From: JBKBKN01 sp046294625
Lineage (GTDB): Bacteria; Bacteroidota; Bacteroidia; M30B66
DNA length: 64,000 nt
Reading direction: 5' to 3'
Assembly (NCBI GenBank): GCA_046294625.1
Contig: JBKBKN010000008.1
Location: 67,290-131,289 of the forward strand
This document shows positions 34,528-43,301 of this stretch, piece by piece. How positions within the stretch are numbered: the stretch's first letter is position 1; every line of letters begins with the position of its first letter. Below the pieces are notes generated by a model. It was not told the origin of the DNA, searched no databases, and was given only the letters and a program-made list of their open reading frames with translations. The position numbers and the translations under genes were made by a program.

Positions 34528-36396
34528 ATGCTGAAAGATTATGATGTGATTGTTGTTGGTGCCGGTCATGCCGGATGTGAAGCCGCCGCCGCCGCTGCCA
34601 ACATGGGTTCTAAAACCTTATTGGTTACGATGAATATGGGAACCATTGCCCAAATGTCATGCAATCCGGCCATGGGTGGTATTGCTAAGGGTCAAATTGT
34701 TCGCGAGATTGATGCCATGGGTGGCTATTCAGGTATTGTTACTGATAAATCGGCAATTCAGTTTAAGATGCTTAATCGCAGTAAAGGTGCTGCCATGTGG
34801 AGTCCAAGAGCACAGAACGATCGTATGCAGTTTGCCATGGAATGGCGAATAATGTTGGAAGGAAGCCCCAATGTGGATTTCTTTCAGGATATGGTGAATG
34901 GACTTTTGATTAAGAATGGTAAAGTTGTCGGTGTTAGAACTGGTTTAGGAATTGAGTTTTCAGCCAAAGCCGTGGTGCTTACGAATGGAACTTTTTTAAA
35001 TGGCTTAATACATATTGGAGAAAAGCAGTTTGGTGGCGGTCGTGCAGCTGAAAAAGCTGCTACCGGAATCACAGAGCAGCTTATTCAATTAGGTTTTGCG
35101 TCAGGTAGAATGAAAACCGGCACTCCGCCAAGAGTGGATGGACGTTCTTTAGATTACTCAAAAATGACACCAGAGCCAGGAGATATTCAACCCGGAAGAT
35201 TTTCTTTTACGGACACACCTTTGGTTCAAAATCAAATGGATTGTTGGCTCACCTACACCAACGATGAAGTTCATGATATACTACGGACGGGATTTGATAA
35301 ATCACCAATGTTCTCTGGAAGGATCCAAGGATTAGGCCCACGTTACTGCCCGTCGATCGAAGATAAGATAGATCGATTTGCCGAACGCGAAAGACACCAA
35401 ATCTTCGTAGAACCGGAAGGGAGAAATACCATAGAAATTTATGTGAACGGCTTTTCTACTTCTTTGCCGGATGATGTGCAGTTAAAAGCCTTGAAAAAAA
35501 TCGCAGGATTTGAAAATGTTAAGATGTTCAGACCAGGATATGCTATTGAATATGACTACTTCCCGCCACAGCAACTGAATCTTACATTAGAAACCAAGTT
35601 AATAGAGAATTTGTATTTCGCGGGCCAGATTAATGGCACCACAGGCTATGAAGAGGCCGCCGGGCAAGGCTTCATGGCCGGAATTAATGCGCACTTGAAA
35701 ATCAATAATAAACCGGCTTTAATCCTAAGTCGTTCTCAAGCTTATATTGGAGTATTGATCGATGACTTGGTTACCAAAGGAACCGAAGAACCATATCGTA
35801 TGTTCACATCAAGAGCTGAATACCGTATTTTGCTTCGTCAGGACAATGCCGATTACAGACTAACCCCACTAGCTCATGCATTGGGATTGGCATCAGATGA
35901 TCGATTGGTGCGCGTGAAGGAAAAATACGGAAAAGTGGAAGCTTTTTTGAAGTTTATGCGCAATCAAAGTGTGGAACCGACGGAAATTAATCCTACACTT
36001 GAACAGCTAGGCTCCTCCCCCATCCTTCAGAAAGTGAAAATAGCCGGTATCTTGAGTCGTCCGCAAGTGCAAATTGGCGATTTGATTAGCAATATATCAA
36101 GTGTTGCTGCATTTGTAGCAGATCAAGATATAGACCGTGAATCTATTGAGCAGGCCGAAATTCAATTAAAATATGATGGCTACATTCAAAAAGAACAAGA
36201 GAATGCAGATAAACTTAGTCGATTAGAAGATATTAAGCTTCGTGATGATTTTGATTATCGTGCCTTAAACTCACTTTCAGCTGAAGCGAAAGAAAAACTA
36301 TCAAAGATTCGACCATCTACTTTAGGTCAGGCTTCTCGTATCAGTGGAATTTCTCCATCAGATATTTCCGTTCTTATGGTTTATCTCGGACGTTAA
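34528..36396 (+). CDS. mnmG: tRNA uridine-5-carboxymethylaminomethyl modification enzyme MnmG (GidA)
   Basis: The 622-residue FAD/NADH enzyme works with MnmE to place the carboxymethylaminomethyl group on the wobble uridine of tRNAs. Evident blocks are the FAD-binding DVIVVGAGHAGCEAAAAAAN (residues 5-24), SCNPAMGGIAKGQIVREIDA, KTGTPPRVDGRSLDYS, GQINGTTGYEEAAGQG, and TSRAEYRILLRQDNAD. Length matches the family. gidA-type genes are often close to oriC, and parS-like sites stand directly before and after this gene. Confidence 0.97.
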   Translation: MLKDYDVIVVGAGHAGCEAAAAAANMGSKTLLVTMNMGTIAQMSCNPAMGGIAKGQIVREIDAMGGYSGIVTDKSAIQFKMLNRSKGAAMWSPRAQNDRMQFAMEWRIMLEGSPNVDFFQDMVNGLLIKNGKVVGVRTGLGIEFSAKAVVLTNGTFLNGLIHIGEKQFGGGRAAEKAATGITEQLIQLGFASGRMKTGTPPRVDGRSLDYSKMTPEPGDIQPGRFSFTDTPLVQNQMDCWLTYTNDEVHDILRTGFDKSPMFSGRIQGLGPRYCPSIEDKIDRFAERERHQIFVEPEGRNTIEIYVNGFSTSLPDDVQLKALKKIAGFENVKMFRPGYAIEYDYFPPQQLNLTLETKLIENLYFAGQINGTTGYEEAAGQGFMAGINAHLKINNKPALILSRSQAYIGVLIDDLVTKGTEEPYRMFTSRAEYRILLRQDNADYRLTPLAHALGLASDDRLVRVKEKYGKVEAFLKFMRNQSVEPTEINPTLEQLGSSPILQKVKIAGILSRPQVQIGDLISNISSVAAFVADQDIDRESIEQAEIQLKYDGYIQKEQENADKLSRLEDIKLRDDFDYRALNSLSAEAKEKLSKIRPSTLGQASRISGISPSDISVLMVYLGR

Positions 36397-36521
36397 TTTC
36401 TTGTTTTTGAAATCAATTCATTAATTGGTTTTCTTTATTGTCCTCTCATCATATTCGGCCTACGCGTGATTTGAATAATCGCTTTCTTTATGAATATGCC
36501 AAATTGTGTTTCTTTGCAAAA

Positions 36522-37421
36522 ATGTTTCACGTGAAACCATCAACGGAAAGCTGCGTCATTTGCGGCAATCAGAAATTTGAGAAAAAGTTTTTATGTAAAG
36601 ATCATATGGTAAGTGGTCAAGAATTCGGCATTTTTGAATGTACCGGATGCGGATTTCGTGTAACACTTCCAAGGCCATCCACTATCGAAATAGGGGATTA
36701 TTATAAATCCGATAAATATGTTTCTCATTCCAATCAAAGCTTTGGACTGATGAGTATCATCTATCGTGAGGTTCGAAAATTGGCACTAAAAGGGAAATAC
36801 AGACTATTGAAGCCCTATCTTAAAGGCGAAAGGGTACTTGATATAGGTTGTGGCACGGGAGCTTTTCTCTCCTTTATGCAAAAGAAGGGATTCGATGTAA
36901 CGGGCGTGGAGCCCGATGCAGATGCTCGTAGAAATGCATTAAGTTTCTACAATATTCATGCAGAAGATGAAGTCTTTTTGTCGACATGTGGGGCTCAGCA
37001 GTTTGATTTAATCACGATGTGGCATGTTTTAGAGCACGTGATGGATTTGCCAGAACGCATTCAAACCATCAGCCATATTTTAAAAAAAGATGGCTTATTA
37101 TGTATTGCTGTTCCAAATTTCAAATCGTTTGACGCGCATTATTATGAGAAATATTGGGCAGCATGGGACGTTCCACGACATTTATGGCATTTTAGTCCAG
37201 AGAATATTTCTGCCCTATTTTCGAAGTATGGTTTTGAACTGATCATTATGCATCCGATGAAGTATGATGCGTTTTATGTTTCCATCTTATCTGAAAAGTA
37301 TCGTGGAAAAGCCCTTTCTTTTTTAAGAGGCTGCATTCGTGGCATGATTTCTAATTGGAAAGCAAAAAATGGCACTTACAGCAGCCAAATTTATTTACTT
37401 CGCAAAAAAGACCAAAATTAA
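36522..37421 (+). CDS. Class I SAM-dependent methyltransferase with N-terminal zinc-binding segment
   Basis: The 299-residue protein starts MFHVKP at the ATG at 36522; the upstream in-frame TTG has no support. Residues 10-45 hold two CxxC pairs (CVICGN and CTGCGF), a zinc-ribbon-like element common in methyltransferases for surface sugars or secondary products. The SAM fold follows with motif I VLDIGCGTGAFLSFM (about residues 109-123), VTGVEPDADA and DLITMWHVLEHVMD. The substrate is unknown. The first codons overlap a parS-like site, so part of the N-terminal sequence is dictated by that DNA element. Confidence 0.88.
   Translation: MFHVKPSTESCVICGNQKFEKKFLCKDHMVSGQEFGIFECTGCGFRVTLPRPSTIEIGDYYKSDKYVSHSNQSFGLMSIIYREVRKLALKGKYRLLKPYLKGERVLDIGCGTGAFLSFMQKKGFDVTGVEPDADARRNALSFYNIHAEDEVFLSTCGAQQFDLITMWHVLEHVMDLPERIQTISHILKKDGLLCIAVPNFKSFDAHYYEKYWAAWDVPRHLWHFSPENISALFSKYGFELIIMHPMKYDAFYVSILSEKYRGKALSFLRGCIRGMISNWKAKNGTYSSQIYLLRKKDQN
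36523..36538. other. parS-like centromere site 2, inside the methyltransferase start
   Basis: TGTTTCACGTGAAACC matches 15 of 16 positions of the ParB site TGTTTCACGTGAAACA. It overlaps the ATG and encodes FHVK. It is 2.0 kb from site 1. Confidence 0.82.
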
Positions 37422-37451
37422 GACCTACAAGAGAGCCATACGCCGTTTTGG

Positions 37452-37471
37452 GGTTACACCATTGTGTAACC
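37452..37471. repeat. Perfect hairpin between convergent genes
   Basis: GGTTACAC and GTGTAACC flank a 4-nt loop in the 114-bp gap between the methyltransferase and uvrA stops. There is no U-tract, so a terminator function is only possible. Confidence 0.5.
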
Positions 37472-37535
37472 GCCGATCGTTCAATGGCGCGCATTTAATG
37501 AAGCCTGTTTTTGCCCCGTTTTACACCGAAGTTAA

Positions 37536-40376
37536 TTAAGTAAGCGCAGTTTTGAATTTATTCCGTAAAAATTTTCCGGTCCAGGAATTTTCTTGTTGAG
37601 CTAAATCGAAAGGTGTACCCGCAAAAACTAGGTGACCTCCCCTATCTCCTCCTTCTGGACCTAAATCTATAACCCAGTCGGCACATTTGATTACATCGGT
37701 ATTGTGTTCTATAACCACAATCGTATGGCCACGAGCAATTAATGCCTGAAAGCTGATAAGTAGTTTTTTGATATCATGAAAATGTAAGCCGGTGGTGGGT
37801 TCATCAAAGATGAATAGTGTTTTTTGACTGCTTACTCCTTTAGTAAGAAATGAAGCGAGTTTAATTCGTTGAGCTTCTCCACCGCTCAATGTAGATGAAG
37901 ACTGACCAAGTTTAACATAACCCAATCCGACATCCGAAAGTGGCTGAAGTTTGGCAATTATTTTTTGTTCTGCATTCCCTTTTGCATGTTCACCGAAAAA
38001 GGCCAAGGCATCATCAACGGTTAGTTCCAAGATGTCAAAAATACTTTTTCCATGAAATTGCACTTCAAGCACGTCGTCTTTAAAACGTTTACCATGGCAG
38101 GCTTCGCATTCTATTTTGATATCTGCCATAAACTGCATTGAAATAGTTACAAAACCCTCTCCCTCACAGGCTTCGCATCTGCCGCCTTCTACGTTGAAGG
38201 AAAAAGTGGATGCTTTGTAGTTCCTTTGTTTAGACAAGGGCAGAAGAGAGAATAAACTTCTGATTTCATCATAAGCTTTCACATAGGTCACCGGATTAGA
38301 ACGGCTCGACTTTCCAATAGGATTCTGATTTATATATTCAACAGCTTCAATGAGTTTGTAATCTCCTTCAAGGCGGTCGAAAAGTCCTGTTTTCTCACTA
38401 TATCCGTCAAACAGCTTTTTCAAAGCAGGATAAAATATCTTATTGACCAGCGTGCTTTTGCCGGAGCCGCTCATTCCGGTAATCACCGTGAGCACATTTA
38501 AAGGAAACTCCACATCAATTCCTTTCAAATTGTGTTGCCTTGCTCCCTTAATGACAATACGATTATTCCATTTTTTAGGTCCGTTCAATTGTATTTCGAT
38601 TTCTTTTCGACCGGTAAGATAATCGGCCGTAAGACTTCCTTTAGCAGCTACCAAAGCATGGTGATCACCTTGAAATACCACTTCTCCCCCGTGTGAACCG
38701 GCCAGGGGACCCATATCAATGATTTCGTCGGCGGCTTGCATGATCTCTTCGTCATGCTCCACTACAATAACAGTGTTGCCCAAATCGCGCAAACTTTTCA
38801 AAACAGAGATAAGTCGCTCTGTATCTTTAGAATGTAACCCAATGCTCGGTTCATCTAATATATACATACTACCGACTAAGCTGCTACCCAGAGAAGTTGC
38901 CAGATTAATCCGCTGGCTTTCGCCACCCGATAGGGTAGAGGAGAGGCGGTTAAGGCTTAAATAACCTAAGCCCACATTGAATAGAAATTCTAATCGATTA
39001 CGGATTTCAAGCAAAATTCGGCCTGCTACTTTTTGCTCATAATCCGTGAGTTGTAAATTGGCGAAGAAATCTTTTGCACGCTCAACAGACATGAGTACCA
39101 CATCAGATATTGACGTTCCATTGATTTTCACATAATTGGAGTCTTTGCGCAAGCGGGTGCCTTTGCAATCAGGGCAGGTAGTTCTTCCGCGATAACGCGA
39201 AAGCATCACTCTATACTGAATTTTATAGGTTTGCTCTTCTACGTGGCGAAAAAACTCATCAATTCCGGATATTTTATCGTTTCCTTTCCATAAGAGCTCT
39301 TTTTCCTGCTCATTGAGATCGTAATAGGAACGATGAACGGGAAAGTCCAAGTGTACAGCTTGTCGGATAAAATGTTCACGCCATTCGCCCATTTTTTCTC
39401 CCTTCCAGCATGCGACTGCACCATCAAAAACGGATAAGCTTTTATCGGGTATTACGAGGTCTTCATCTATACCAATCACAGAACCGAATCCTTCGCAGGT
39501 TTTACATGCTCCATAAGGATTGTTGAAACTAAAAAACTGAACACTTGGTTCTTCAAAAACAATACCATCTGCTTCAAAACGACCACTCAATGTTTTCGTA
39601 ACAGACTTTCCATTAAGCTCATATTCCAGCACTATTTCCTGGTTTCCTTCAAAGAAAGCTGTCTGCACGGAGTCAATAATTCTGCTATCGTTGTCTTCAT
39701 CATCGGAGCTGTTACTAACCCGATCAATGAGCAGAAAAACATCTTTTTTATTAACTTTCACCGGCAAATCATCTGCCCACTGCTGCAGTCGTCGCAATTC
39801 TCCATTCATTTTTAAACGAGAAAACCCTTGTTGCATTAATATTTTGATCATGTCTTCTGCCGACTTGAATCTTTCAGCATGAATAGGTGCATAGATGTTT
39901 ACTTGCGTATTTTCTTCCAGATGATGAATGAAATCCAGCACATCTTGTGGGCGAAAGCGCCGCACTAATTCACCGGTTTTGGGAGAATACGTTTTACCAA
40001 TTCGAGCAAAAAGCAATTTTAAGTAATCATAAATCTCTGTGGATGTGCCCACTGTGGAGCGCGGATTGGTGGAATTCACCTTTTGTTCAATTGCCACAGC
40101 CGGCGATATACCTACAATATTATCGACATCAGGCTTGTTCATTCTACCCAAAAACTGACGTGCGTAAGAACTCAGCGACTCTACGTAACGGCGCTGTCCT
40201 TCGGCATATAAGGTGTCGAATGCCAATGAGGACTTACCTGACCCAGACAAACCCGTAATGACCACTAGCTTATTTCTTGGAATAGCAACAGTTACGTTTT
40301 TCAGATTATGAACCCTGGCTCCTTTAATGATGATATGCGTGTTTTCGGTAGGTTCAGACGGTATGGTTTGCGGCAT
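37536..40376 (-). CDS. uvrA: Excinuclease ABC subunit A
   Basis: The 946-residue DNA-damage recognition ATPase of nucleotide excision repair contains two ABC modules. The first has Walker A GLSGSGKS (residues 42-49) followed by FDTLYAEGQRRYVESLSSYA (20 residues), the second GMSGSGKSTLVNKIF. Zinc-binding CxxC pairs occur at CKTCEGFG, CPDCKGTR, CEACEGEG and CEACHGKR. Signature sequences LSGGESQRINLA and LSGGEAQRIKLA are intact. Length is normal. It is divergent from the sigma factor gene. Confidence 0.97.
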   Translation of the reverse strand: MPQTIPSEPTENTHIIIKGARVHNLKNVTVAIPRNKLVVITGLSGSGKSSLAFDTLYAEGQRRYVESLSSYARQFLGRMNKPDVDNIVGISPAVAIEQKVNSTNPRSTVGTSTEIYDYLKLLFARIGKTYSPKTGELVRRFRPQDVLDFIHHLEENTQVNIYAPIHAERFKSAEDMIKILMQQGFSRLKMNGELRRLQQWADDLPVKVNKKDVFLLIDRVSNSSDDEDNDSRIIDSVQTAFFEGNQEIVLEYELNGKSVTKTLSGRFEADGIVFEEPSVQFFSFNNPYGACKTCEGFGSVIGIDEDLVIPDKSLSVFDGAVACWKGEKMGEWREHFIRQAVHLDFPVHRSYYDLNEQEKELLWKGNDKISGIDEFFRHVEEQTYKIQYRVMLSRYRGRTTCPDCKGTRLRKDSNYVKINGTSISDVVLMSVERAKDFFANLQLTDYEQKVAGRILLEIRNRLEFLFNVGLGYLSLNRLSSTLSGGESQRINLATSLGSSLVGSMYILDEPSIGLHSKDTERLISVLKSLRDLGNTVIVVEHDEEIMQAADEIIDMGPLAGSHGGEVVFQGDHHALVAAKGSLTADYLTGRKEIEIQLNGPKKWNNRIVIKGARQHNLKGIDVEFPLNVLTVITGMSGSGKSTLVNKIFYPALKKLFDGYSEKTGLFDRLEGDYKLIEAVEYINQNPIGKSSRSNPVTYVKAYDEIRSLFSLLPLSKQRNYKASTFSFNVEGGRCEACEGEGFVTISMQFMADIKIECEACHGKRFKDDVLEVQFHGKSIFDILELTVDDALAFFGEHAKGNAEQKIIAKLQPLSDVGLGYVKLGQSSSTLSGGEAQRIKLASFLTKGVSSQKTLFIFDEPTTGLHFHDIKKLLISFQALIARGHTIVVIEHNTDVIKCADWVIDLGPEGGDRGGHLVFAGTPFDLAQQENSWTGKFLRNKFKTALT

Positions 40377-40392
40377 GATGTAAGATAGATGA

Positions 40393-40425
40393 CAAAAATA
40401 TCAATTAACTCTTGTTTATTACAAA
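40393..40425 (-). promoter_or_regulatory. Promoter of uvrA
   Basis: On the minus strand TTTG (40422-40425), 21 bp, then TATTTTTG (40393-40400). This is a full match to the Bacteroidota promoter, 17 bp before the uvrA start codon. Confidence 0.65.
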
Positions 40426-40556
40426 ATAAATGCTTTACTTTGATTTATGTTTTACGGCACGTGTATTGTGTAGTTAACATAAATTAAAGTTTAACCCATA
40501 AAAACTGATAGCATATAGATAAACATCTACTTTTTTAAAAACCAAACACTATTAAA

Positions 40557-40565
40557 AAAGGAGGT
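40557..40565 (+). promoter_or_regulatory. Very strong Shine-Dalgarno site of the sigma factor gene
   Basis: AAAGGAGGT ends 4 nt before the ATG at 40570 and pairs with eight contiguous bases of a canonical 16S anti-SD (AAGGAGGT). Among the plus-strand starts I inspected it is the only site of this strength, and Bacteroidota in general do not rely on SD pairing. Confidence 0.8.
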
Positions 40566-40569
40566 TGTC

Positions 40570-41154
40570 ATGCTAGATTCAGTTCGTTCCGAGCAGGAAC
40601 TCATTCAGCTTTATCTTCGTGGACATGAAGACGCACTTGCAGTGTTAATCAACCGCTATGAGTCAAAGGTATTTACTTACATCAAAATGATGGTGCAAGA
40701 CCAGGCTTTAGCTGAGGATCTTTTCCAGGACACTTTTATTAAAGTGATTCTCACACTTAAAGGTGGCACCTACAATGAAGAAGGAAAGTTTTTGCCTTGG
40801 GTCATGCGAATTGCACATAACCTTACCATTGATCATTTCAGACGAAACAAACGTATTCCTACCATTAAAAACACAGAAGAAAACGATGTATTTCGCACCA
40901 TCAGCGAAAGTAGTCTGAATGTGGAAGAAGATATGGTAAAAGATCAGGTGCTGAAAGATGTGAAAAAGCTCATCAAGGAGCTTCCGTTTGAGCAGCAGCA
41001 AGTTTTGGTTTTGCGCCACTATGCAGATATGAGCTTTCAGGAAATAGCAGATCTCACCGGAGTGAGTATCAATACAGCATTAGGCCGTATGCGCTATGCT
41101 TTGATTAATCTTCGCAAGATTATAAAAGAAAAAGAGATCTATCTGAGCCTTTAA
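40570..41154 (+). CDS. RNA polymerase sigma-70 family factor (ECF type)
   Basis: The 194-residue factor has sigma region 2 at about residues 10-85 (YLRGHEDALAVLINRYESKV, DLFQDTFIKV, LPWVMRIAHNLTIDHFRRNK in part) and region 4 at about 130-185 (LPFEQQQVLVLRHYADMSFQ, EIADLTGVSINTALGRMRYA). No region 1.1 or 3 is present, which is the ECF layout. No anti-sigma gene follows; the next gene is on the other strand. It is preceded by a near-perfect Shine-Dalgarno site and followed by a terminator, so it is monocistronic. Its regulon is unknown. Confidence 0.92.
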   Translation: MLDSVRSEQELIQLYLRGHEDALAVLINRYESKVFTYIKMMVQDQALAEDLFQDTFIKVILTLKGGTYNEEGKFLPWVMRIAHNLTIDHFRRNKRIPTIKNTEENDVFRTISESSLNVEEDMVKDQVLKDVKKLIKELPFEQQQVLVLRHYADMSFQEIADLTGVSINTALGRMRYALINLRKIIKEKEIYLSL

Positions 41155-41178
41155 ACACATTAGCAACAACCGATATCA

Positions 41179-41214
41179 AAAGCCGTCTTTGAGTAAATTG
41201 AGCCGGCTTTTTTA
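41179..41214 (+). terminator. Terminator after the sigma factor gene
   Basis: AAAGCCG (41179-41185) pairs with CGGCTTT (41204-41210), followed by further T residues. The loop is 18 nt, longer than usual. Confidence 0.65.
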
Positions 41215-41338
41215 TTGGCTTCAGTGTAGTTGAAAGTAATTAAATATTATTGAAACCTATCACCCAAGACTGTATGCAAAACAGCAGCATAGTATGGATG
41301 ATTCTATAAATCTCAATGGAGTTTAAAATACCTAACAA

Positions 41339-42544
41339 TTACTTCATCAATGCTTTGTTTACTGATTTTCCGGCTGGAAACCAAGCGGATATTGCGCCTA
41401 TACTTAACACGGTAATAACCACAAATAATACGTCTTCCCACTTAATGAGCATAGGATAGGGCATATCTTCCACAATCATGATTAAACCATATTGTTTCTG
41501 CAGAAAAATTGCGACAAAACCCAACACAAGTCCAATTATACATCCGGAATAAGAGATGAGCATTCCTTCAAAAAAGAATATCCTGCGCAGAAGGCCAGGG
41601 GAGGCGCCAAGATTGGATAATACCCGAATATCATCAGATTTTTCAACCACCAGCATGGTGAGTGAGCCGATGATGTTGAAAGTGGCGATGATAAGTATGA
41701 AAGTAAGAATCAGATAAACTGCCCACTTTTCTGCATTGATGATTTTGTAAAGCAATTGGTGCTGCTCAAAACGATTTTTAACGACAAAGGCAGGCCCAAG
41801 CACATTTTCCAGCTTTTGTTTGATCTGACGCGATTTAAATCCCTTTTTTAGTCCAATTTCAACGGAAGACAATTCTGATTCTCGTTCAAATAGTGGGGCG
41901 GCAAAATCTATAGGCAGAATCACATATTTGTTGTCGAATTCGGGTTGAATCTGAAAAATACCGGAAGCAAAGAGCACTGCATTGTTGAATGCATCTTCAG
42001 GGTTTAGGGTATTTCCTGCATTTTTTCTTGGAACATATAATTCCATGGGATTAAACGAATCGTTGGTGCTTAAACTTAGTATGTAAGCAACACCGGCACC
42101 AACAACCGCAGCAGGACTGTTACCGTATTGCAGGTCAAAACTCCCGGAAATAATCATGGAATCGATTCCCGTATGTAGGTTGTAGTCATTGCCTACCCCT
42201 TTGAAGGTGACCAAATGTTGGCGATCGCGGTAACGCACTAAGCCGTTTTCTTCAATCACCGGTGTGATAAAAGCAATTCCATTAATATTTTTAAGTGCAT
42301 TTAGATCTATCTCTGAAGTTGCAAAAAACTTTCGATTTTCAGCTTCTATTTTGAAATCAGAGTCAAAAGCATCATATAGCGAAACCACCCAACTTTCAAG
42401 ACCATTGAAAGCAGAGAGTAAAACGATCAAAGCAAATGTTCCTACGCTGACACCCACCACCGAAATGGCCGATATTACATTGATCACATTGTGTTTCTTT
42501 CGGGAAAAGAAATATCGACGAGCGATGAAAAGCGCTGTTTTCAA
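41339..42544 (-). CDS. FtsX-like ABC transporter permease (LolC/LolE type)
   Basis: The 401-residue inner-membrane protein has one N-terminal helix (about 20-45, preceded by IARRYFFSRKKHNVINVISA), a periplasmic domain of about 220 residues and three C-terminal helices (about 275-300, 320-345, 368-388), which is the FtsX/MacB layout. The opening motif and the size match LolC/LolE-type permeases that release lipoproteins from the inner membrane. No ATPase gene is adjacent, so it must pair with a LolD encoded elsewhere. It follows rbfA by 15 bp. Confidence 0.9.
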   Translation of the reverse strand: MKTALFIARRYFFSRKKHNVINVISAISVVGVSVGTFALIVLLSAFNGLESWVVSLYDAFDSDFKIEAENRKFFATSEIDLNALKNINGIAFITPVIEENGLVRYRDRQHLVTFKGVGNDYNLHTGIDSMIISGSFDLQYGNSPAAVVGAGVAYILSLSTNDSFNPMELYVPRKNAGNTLNPEDAFNNAVLFASGIFQIQPEFDNKYVILPIDFAAPLFERESELSSVEIGLKKGFKSRQIKQKLENVLGPAFVVKNRFEQHQLLYKIINAEKWAVYLILTFILIIATFNIIGSLTMLVVEKSDDIRVLSNLGASPGLLRRIFFFEGMLISYSGCIIGLVLGFVAIFLQKQYGLIMIVEDMPYPMLIKWEDVLFVVITVLSIGAISAWFPAGKSVNKALMK

Positions 42545-42559
42545 TTGCTGAACCTGTTA

Positions 42560-42895
42560 TTATTTCAACAATTCATCAATTCGCTCAAAATAATCGAGCG
42601 AATCGTCAAGGTAAAAAGCTAATTCGGGAACAATGCGCAGCTGATGGCGCACTTTATTGCCAAGTTTAAGCCGAATTTCCTTGGATGCATGTTCTACATT
42701 ACGAATGACTTGCTCAGCTTTCAAACCTTTGAAAACGCTTAGGTAAACCTTTGCAAAGGACAAATCGGGGCTCACACGCACAGTGGTTACCGTAATCATT
42801 CCACCCGGATTGAGTCCATTTCCCATCAAGGTAAATAGTTCGGCAATTTCTTTCTGAATGAGTCTTGCCACCTTTTTTTGACGCGTGCTTTCCAT
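42560..42895 (-). CDS. rbfA: Ribosome-binding factor A
   Basis: The 111-residue KH-like protein assists late 30S maturation and cold adaptation. Typical features are STRQKKVARLIQKEIAELF at the N-terminus, TVTTVRVSPDLSFAKVYLSV in the centre and LRIVPELAFYLDDSLDYFER near the end. Length is normal. The promoter element TACCTTTG ends only 4 bp before the ATG, so the transcript may be leaderless. The permease gene follows after 15 bp. Confidence 0.95.
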   Translation of the reverse strand: MESTRQKKVARLIQKEIAELFTLMGNGLNPGGMITVTTVRVSPDLSFAKVYLSVFKGLKAEQVIRNVEHASKEIRLKLGNKVRHQLRIVPELAFYLDDSLDYFERIDELLK

Positions 42896-42899
42896 GTGA

Positions 42900-42907
42900 C
42901 AAAGGTA
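42900..42907 (-). promoter_or_regulatory. -7 element for rbfA
   Basis: TACCTTTG on the minus strand matches TAnnTTTG and stands 4 bp before the start codon. Confidence 0.5.
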
Positions 42908-43230
42908 GGGAATTTCAATCTTGTTGGATTTAAGGAATCGAGATTAACAATAGGTTGAAGTTACTAAGCACAAGTCTTTTAACATAAAAAGGATTGAGCA
43001 ATAATGATGAATATATTGCTTCCGCAGAGCTGTTATGGTTGTAGAATAAGTCACACGCATGTTGGTTTACGATAAGAAGAAATTACAAATGTTGTTCAGG
43101 CAAACCAACAAAGCGCTATTTGTCAATTATTGAAAAGATAAATTTGAATACTGAAATAGCCCAAAAACAAGCCAGAGATAAGCCTTAATTTGGTTTTGTC
43201 TTACAAATATGCTTCTAAGTTAAAAACAAA
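42908..43230. other. Intergenic stretch without recognised feature
   Basis: These 323 bp between rbfA and the decayed tRNA copy are AT-rich. No coding frame, hairpin or repeat that I can support is seen on either strand. Confidence 0.5.
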
Positions 43231-43231
43231 A

Positions 43232-43301
43232 AAACCCGAACTTTCGGGGCTTTTGCTTCTCGGACCCGATAGCTATCGGGGTTTGATTAACATTCAGATG
43301 C
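43232..43301 (-). pseudogene. Partial tRNA-Asn copy with its terminator (3' two thirds)
   Basis: The segment repeats, in the same order and orientation, sequence at 43592-43668. TGATTAACATTCAGATGC (43284-43301) matches the anticodon arm of the intact tRNA-Asn at 17 of 18 positions. TTTTGCTTCTCGG matches the acceptor 3' strand and downstream linker, and a decayed copy of the terminator (ACCCGAACTTTCGGGG) follows. The T-arm is replaced by the palindrome CCCGATAGCTATCGGG. The 5' third of the tRNA is missing. Confidence 0.8.
43265..43280. repeat. 16-bp perfect palindrome inside the tRNA remnant
   Basis: CCCGATAGCTATCGGG is its own reverse complement. It occupies the place of the T-arm. Similar palindromes recur in Bacteroidota intergenic DNA, to my recollection. 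Confidence 0.7.
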
